From Methanobacteriaceae archaeon (GTDB lineage: Archaea; Methanobacteriota; Methanobacteria; Methanobacteriales; Methanobacteriaceae), in NCBI GenBank assembly GCA_900769095.1, contig CAAGFH010000129.1:1-8519 (forward strand): DNA of 8,519 nucleotides. The letters run 5' to 3'. Made by a program: the position numbers and the translations under genes. Numbering within the stretch: the stretch's first letter is position 1; each line of letters opens with the position of its first letter. The notes beneath the pieces are model-generated. The model made no database searches, was not told where the DNA came from, and saw only the letters and a program-made list of their open reading frames with translations. Below, piece after piece: positions 5,054 through 8,519 of the stretch.

Positions 5054-5854
5054 TTAAGATTCTAATTTTGCAATTAGTCTTAATATATCTGTTTGTGTTA
5101 TAATACCAACGACATCGCCGTTTTCAACAACAGGCAAGCCATTGTATCCTGTTTCAACCATGATTTTTGATACATCACTGATTGACATCTCTTTAGATAC
5201 AGAAGATGGGTTTGAAGACATGACATCTTCAACAAGAATTTCTTTAATTTGAGATTTCTGATGCTTTTCTGGAACATTCTTTCTAAAGTTAATGAATGCT
5301 CTCATCAAGTCTTTAGATGTAATAATTCCAATAAGCTCATCATCATCAATGACAGGAACTATTCCAACTTTATAATCCAACATTTGTCTTCTTGCGTGGA
5401 TTAATCTGTCACTGGAAGATACTGCCACAACTTCCTTAGACATGACCTCTTTTACACTAATTTTATCAAATATGATTCCATTAGCAAGAGGTGTGAAGTC
5501 TGCTTTGGAAACAATACCAATCATTCCATTATCATCAACAATAGGAACAGACCCAATACCTTTTTCCAACATTAAATCAGCAACTTCACCTAATCTCATG
5601 GTTCCTGGAACTGTAATAACATCTTTAACCATTACAGAGGAAACATGGAATCTTGATGCAGGCATGCTTTCAGCTTTTGAAGAACCAAGTTTATTTGCAA
5701 CATCTCTTTCAGAAATAATGCCCACTAGTTCTTTGTTGTTTGTTACTGGCAAACGTGAAATGTTGTGTTTGCGCAATAATTTTAATGCATCAGAAAGATT
5801 TTGATCTTTGTCTATAGTAATTAAATCTTCAGACATCAAATTCTTAATTTGCAT
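5054..5854 (-). CDS. Four-CBS-domain protein
   Basis: 266 aa made almost entirely of four CBS modules, so two Bateman pairs with no attached enzyme. The modules start at about residue 7 (MSEDLITIDKDQ), 74 (MVKDVITVPGT), 137 (MSKEVVAVSSS) and 212 (MSSNPSSVSKE). Each ends in the usual hydrophobic-G-I-[IV]-[ST] strand followed by a T/S-x-x-D motif (GIISERD, GIVSKAD, GIITSKD, GIITQTD), which contacts ribose/phosphate in ligand-bound CBS domains. Such proteins normally sense adenine nucleotides or SAM; ligand and target cannot be read from sequence. No DNA-binding or transport domain is seen. It follows a similar four-CBS gene by 35 nt and is probably co-transcribed. The start is ATG 5854, since the ATG at 5863 lies inside AGGAGATGAT. 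Confidence 0.9.
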   Translation of the reverse strand: MQIKNLMSEDLITIDKDQNLSDALKLLRKHNISRLPVTNNKELVGIISERDVANKLGSSKAESMPASRFHVSSVMVKDVITVPGTMRLGEVADLMLEKGIGSVPIVDDNGMIGIVSKADFTPLANGIIFDKISVKEVMSKEVVAVSSSDRLIHARRQMLDYKVGIVPVIDDDELIGIITSKDLMRAFINFRKNVPEKHQKSQIKEILVEDVMSSNPSSVSKEMSISDVSKIMVETGYNGLPVVENGDVVGIITQTDILRLIAKLES

Positions 5855-5858
5855 TATT

Positions 5859-5868
5859 ATCATCTCCT
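5859..5868 (-). promoter_or_regulatory. Shine-Dalgarno of the second CBS gene
   Basis: Minus-strand AGGAGATGAT lies 4 nt before ATG 5854. The upstream in-frame ATG (5861-5863) is part of it, so it cannot be the main start. Confidence 0.7.
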
Positions 5869-5889
5869 TTATTATAAAACAATTATTAT

Positions 5890-6825
5890 TTATGCTCTTC
5901 TAACTGAGTTTAAAACGTCTCTTTCAGTGATAATACCAACAATTTCGTTATCTTTAACGATTGGTACACCACCAATATTATTATCCGCAAACAATTGGCA
6001 CAAATCTCCAATAGATAATGTTTGTGGTGCAGTAATTATTTTTTCAACCATAATTTCAGATACGGTTGTTTTTAAAACATCAGACGCTAAATTTGAATTT
6101 AAATTATCAAATAACTCTTTTGCATTTAAGAATCTAATAACATCAGTTGATGTTAGGAAACCTAATAATTTTTTATTTGCTTTAGAAATGTCAGCTTCTC
6201 CACCAACAATAGGAATTCTTCTTAAACCATTTCTAACCATGATTTTACATGCGCTTTCTAATGGTGTTCCTGGAGTAGTGGTGAATACTTTAGGACTCAT
6301 GTATTCATGAACAGTTTCCTGAGACTTTTTACCAGCCAAGGATAATGCAATATCCCTTTCAGTAACAATTCCTACAAGTTTTGAATCATTATCAACAATA
6401 GGAATAGCTCCCACTTGGTTGTCTAACATAGCGTTGATTGCATCTCCAATGGAAGATTTACTAGTTAAAGTTACTAAATCACGTGACATGATTTCTTTAA
6501 CCGGTTCGTTAATTGCTGCTAAAAAGTTATCTTGGTATTTTTTCTCAATAATGTTAAATTTTTTTCCTCCACCAAAGAAATCTAAAATATCCATTACTGT
6601 GACAATACCTAATAACTTACCAGAACCAGGATCAGTGATTGGTAGTCTCCTGAATTCGTGTTCCATCATTACTTTTGCAGTATCTTTGATAGATTTTGTT
6701 GGAGGAATAGAAATAACCTCTTTAGTCGCAAGAGCCATTATGTCTCCTTCTCTATCGTGAACTTTAGTCACATGTTCAACTGCGCCAGTATTTGATTTTC
6801 TATTAATAGATGTTTTGTCATTCAT
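5890..6825 (-). CDS. Four-CBS-domain protein, paralogue of its neighbour
   Basis: 311 aa. A short polar N-terminus (1-32) precedes four CBS modules beginning at about residue 33 (LATKEVISIPPTKS), 112 (MSRDLVTLTSKSS), 174 (MSPKVFTTTPGTP) and 259 (MVEKIITAPQTLS). Modules 1 and 2 are separated by a longer linker containing FFGGGKKFNIIEKKYQDNF; module 3 has an insert (VGGEADISKANKKLLG). Phosphate-site motifs GIVTVMD, GIVTERD, GFLTSTD and GIITERD are kept, so all four could bind nucleotide. A soluble cytoplasmic energy or SAM sensor is the family-level expectation; the partner is unknown. Together with the next gene the locus encodes eight CBS modules. The start is ATG 6825 after AGAGGTG; the longest frame begins at a TTG (6849) upstream of that site and is rejected. 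Confidence 0.9.
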   Translation of the reverse strand: MNDKTSINRKSNTGAVEHVTKVHDREGDIMALATKEVISIPPTKSIKDTAKVMMEHEFRRLPITDPGSGKLLGIVTVMDILDFFGGGKKFNIIEKKYQDNFLAAINEPVKEIMSRDLVTLTSKSSIGDAINAMLDNQVGAIPIVDNDSKLVGIVTERDIALSLAGKKSQETVHEYMSPKVFTTTPGTPLESACKIMVRNGLRRIPIVGGEADISKANKKLLGFLTSTDVIRFLNAKELFDNLNSNLASDVLKTTVSEIMVEKIITAPQTLSIGDLCQLFADNNIGGVPIVKDNEIVGIITERDVLNSVRRA

Positions 6826-6830
6826 ATTCA

Positions 6831-6837
6831 CACCTCT
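6831..6837 (-). promoter_or_regulatory. Shine-Dalgarno of the first CBS gene
   Basis: Minus-strand AGAGGTG lies 5 nt before ATG 6825 and so selects this start over the in-frame TTG at 6849. Confidence 0.65.
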
Positions 6838-6854
6838 ATTAGCAATCAAGCATC

Positions 6855-6868
6855 AAAAAAAAATAAAA
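6855..6868 (-). terminator. T-run after queE
   Basis: Minus-strand TTTTATTTTTTTTT begins 20 nt after the queE stop and probably terminates the DUF366-queD-queE operon. The TTTTATTT part could also act as a weak box A for the CBS genes, about 40 nt before their first ATG. Confidence 0.45.
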
Positions 6869-6888
6869 TCAAAATTAGAAACAGAAGT

Positions 6889-7587
6889 TCACTCTATATC
6901 CAATATTTTATGGATTTGAGGAATGGTGGAAACATCAAAATACTGTCCAACAACTTCAGAATACTCAAATAATCTAAAATTAATTTCCTTCCAATCTTCT
7001 AACGGACTAGAAGGCTGGATAATTATTTTAAGGTTTCTTTTGTTTGAAATATTTTTAGATAATTTTTTAATTACCTCTTTAAATGATTCTATTTTTGTTG
7101 AAGGCAATATGACTACTTTACAATATACAGTTATACCTTTTGCCATTAATATATTTAGTGATTTGATTTCGTTTAAGAAGATATTCTCATCAAATTCACC
7201 GTCAAAGTGTTCCGGCAACTTAATGTCCAATGAAACAACGTCCAATTTATCAATAGAATCAATTTTATCCGGCAGAGTACCGTTTGTTTCAAGCATAATA
7301 TTTAAATCAAGATTTTTACTTACCTGTGATATGAAATCCGGATACAAACTAGGTTCACCACCGGTAAATGAAACTGTATGACAATCCGGAGTTAAAATCT
7401 TATTAATTTCACTGCAGACTTCGTCAACAGTCATTAATTTTCCAGATTTTTCAGATTTGCTGTCATTTGTATCGCAATAGCTGCAGTTTAAATTACATCC
7501 TGCAAATCTAACAAAAATCTGTCTCTCACCAATTAAAAGACCTTCACCTTGAAAACTTGAAAATATTTCTATAACAGGAGCTTTCAT
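6889..7587 (-). CDS. queE: 7-carboxy-7-deazaguanine synthase (radical SAM)
   Basis: Radical SAM enzyme that rearranges 6-carboxy-5,6,7,8-tetrahydropterin to 7-carboxy-7-deazaguanine, the step after QueD on the way to preQ0 and, in archaea, archaeosine in tRNA. 232 aa, within the usual size range. Visible are the N-terminal substrate/SAM motif EIFSSFQGEG (7-16), the 4Fe-4S cluster motif C31-x3-C35-x2-C38 (GCNLNCSYCDT), which is the standard radical SAM spacing, and the SAM-binding FTGGEPSLYP (74-83). LETNGT and VSLDIKLP follow in the family pattern. The ATG shares one base with the queD stop (TAATG), with AGGAAAGA upstream, so translation is coupled to queD. It acts in the cytoplasm and needs reduced iron-sulfur cluster and Mg2+. 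Confidence 0.95.
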   Translation of the reverse strand: MKAPVIEIFSSFQGEGLLIGERQIFVRFAGCNLNCSYCDTNDSKSEKSGKLMTVDEVCSEINKILTPDCHTVSFTGGEPSLYPDFISQVSKNLDLNIMLETNGTLPDKIDSIDKLDVVSLDIKLPEHFDGEFDENIFLNEIKSLNILMAKGITVYCKVVILPSTKIESFKEVIKKLSKNISNKRNLKIIIQPSSPLEDWKEINFRLFEYSEVVGQYFDVSTIPQIHKILDIE

Positions 7588-8102
7588 TATAAATCTTTCC
7601 TATATTCTGCACCTTGACCAATACCTTCATTTACACAAACTGAAATGTATTTTAAGTTATCATAAGACTCAGAGAGTTTTTGTGCTAAGTTTTCAGCAAA
7701 ATACTTGGATAACTCTTCTGCTGAAGTGTATGGAAGAGGTAATAATACACAGTCTTCGCTAGGAATTGAGTATCCTTTACCGTCAATTTTAAAGTGAATA
7801 GTTTTATTTTGTTTTAATTCATCAACAGATCCTGATTGTTTATCAAAATCCTTAAAATCAATTAATTCATTATAAACAGGTATTAACAATCTGTGGTCAA
7901 GTTCTTTACAGACTGCTTTGGTATATCCTTTTACATCTTTAAAATCTACTACAAAGTCAAATTTTCCAGCCCTTTCCCCTTCAATTTCAATATCTACAAA
8001 GTAGGAATGTCCATGGATAAATCCGCAAGATTCATGTCCTGGAATTACATGAGCAGAAGAGAATCTTAAATTTGATTGAATTCCATTTACTAAAATTTTC
8101 AT
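7587..8102 (-). CDS. queD: 6-carboxy-tetrahydropterin synthase (QueD/PTPS family)
   Basis: T-fold enzyme that turns 7,8-dihydroneopterin triphosphate into 6-carboxy-5,6,7,8-tetrahydropterin, supplying QueE next door. 171 aa, longer than the roughly 120 aa bacterial QueD because of an insert at about 75-125 between the DH and PYTSAEE motifs. The zinc ligands are visible: H18 (FSSAH), H30 and H32 (HGHSY). C26 of the CxxxHGH motif is the expected catalytic Cys, with D69/H70 (ELDHRLL) as its partner pair. VVDFKDVK (51-58) and the pterin-anchoring E159 (VCVNEG) are also kept. The ATG overlaps the stop of the upstream DUF366 gene by 4 nt (ATGA) with AGGTG just before it. A classical PTPS role is less likely given the queE neighbour. 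Confidence 0.93.
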   Translation of the reverse strand: MKILVNGIQSNLRFSSAHVIPGHESCGFIHGHSYFVDIEIEGERAGKFDFVVDFKDVKGYTKAVCKELDHRLLIPVYNELIDFKDFDKQSGSVDELKQNKTIHFKIDGKGYSIPSEDCVLLPLPYTSAEELSKYFAENLAQKLSESYDNLKYISVCVNEGIGQGAEYRKDL

Positions 8103-8519
8103 AATAACACCTTTGTTTTACTTATATCGTTTTCAATTGTTTCTAATTCTTCAATAAATCTGGAAGCAGTTTTATTGATTAAATCCAATAAGTTGTCATC
8201 ACTGAATATTTGAACACCATTTTCATCTTTGATATCAAATAAACCAATTGTTTCAACATCATCAGGAGTTCCTTTATCTTCCAAATTAAGTGCGAAATGA
8301 ATTTTTGCAGAACTAAGGGAAACACTAGCTATTGAAATAGATAATTTCCCGCCATCAACAAAAATATCGTCTCCTTCACGTTTAGTTTCAATCCCATATT
8401 CTGTTAGAATTTCTCTAAAAATCATTACGAGAAGTCTTTGTCTTAAATAAGCAATTCTCATATTAGGAGGTTGTTGATCAAAGAACTCACAAATAAAATT
8501 AACCATATAGTTAGATTTA
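8099..8519 (-). CDS. DUF366-family protein, 5' end outside the window
   Basis: At least 139 residues. The frame stays open past the first ATG (8506) to the window edge, and the codons before it (KSNY) continue into [11 protein letters not shown], matching the I-x-S-x-x-M-x-x-FI-x-E-x-FD pattern I associate with the middle of DUF366. The N-terminal part is therefore probably missing and the ATG at 8506 internal. Other family-like segments are [47 protein letters not shown] and the C-terminal ISKTKVLL. No catalytic motif can be named. The product is soluble, and the family is mostly archaeal and uncharacterised. Its stop overlaps the queD start (ATGA), and queE follows, so a role linked to 7-deazaguanine synthesis or tRNA modification is a fair guess from context only. 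Confidence 0.8.
   Translation of the reverse strand, partial: KSNYMVNFICEFFDQQPPNMRIAYLRQRLLVMIFREILTEYGIETKREGDDIFVDGGKLSISIASVSLSSAKIHFALNLEDKGTPDDVETIGLFDIKDENGVQIFSDDNLLDLINKTASRFIEELETIENDISKTKVLL

Noticed and set aside
5860..5880. Separate promoter for the second CBS gene
   Set aside because: TTTTATAA in the 35 nt gap would place the transcript start at or past the ATG at 5854, so co-transcription with the upstream CBS gene is more likely.
5442..7381. Plus-strand open frames opposite the CBS genes and queE
   Set aside because: They mirror real minus-strand genes, have no credible ribosome binding sites and lack recognisable domains.

Overview
The window is AT-rich archaeal DNA, most likely from a methanogen of the Methanobacteriales (Methanobrevibacter or a close relative). 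Three things point that way: a Nop5-fibrillarin pair, archaeal versions of CoaBC, PheA and the preQ0/archaeosine enzymes, and Shine-Dalgarno sites that fit an archaeal 16S tail ending in ATCACCTCC. The genus is inferred from gene content and base composition; no rRNA is present to confirm it.

Layout. Positions 1-1041 (+) hold the 3' end of nop5 and all of flpA, the box C/D RNP core and methyltransferase. Positions 1042-1681 contain no protein gene, although the flanking genes converge and neither needs a promoter there. This gap holds a large imperfect hairpin (1183-1275) with a TATA-like box upstream and a T-run downstream, so I call it a candidate small RNA gene. Everything from 1682 to the end is on the minus strand. 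Read in the direction of transcription it runs: DUF366-family protein (cut by the window edge), queD, queE, two four-CBS-domain proteins, pheA, a single-pass surface protein, a secreted protein, and coaBC.

Gene relationships. DUF366, queD and queE overlap by 4 nt and 1 nt and look like one translationally coupled operon for the preQ0 branch of archaeosine tRNA modification. The two CBS proteins are adjacent, similarly built paralogues. The surface and secreted proteins are 9 nt apart, share a promoter and probably act together at the cell envelope. PheA makes phenylpyruvate for phenylalanine synthesis. CoaBC makes 4'-phosphopantetheine for coenzyme A.

Two housekeeping genes are abnormal. coaBC is split by a +1 frame change between its decarboxylase and ligase halves. 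pheA has its conserved N-terminus and a strong ribosome binding site but no ATG, GTG or TTG between them, so it starts at an AUA or AUU codon, is mutated, or contains a sequencing error. Several longest-ORF starts fall inside ribosome binding sites, and I moved those starts downstream.
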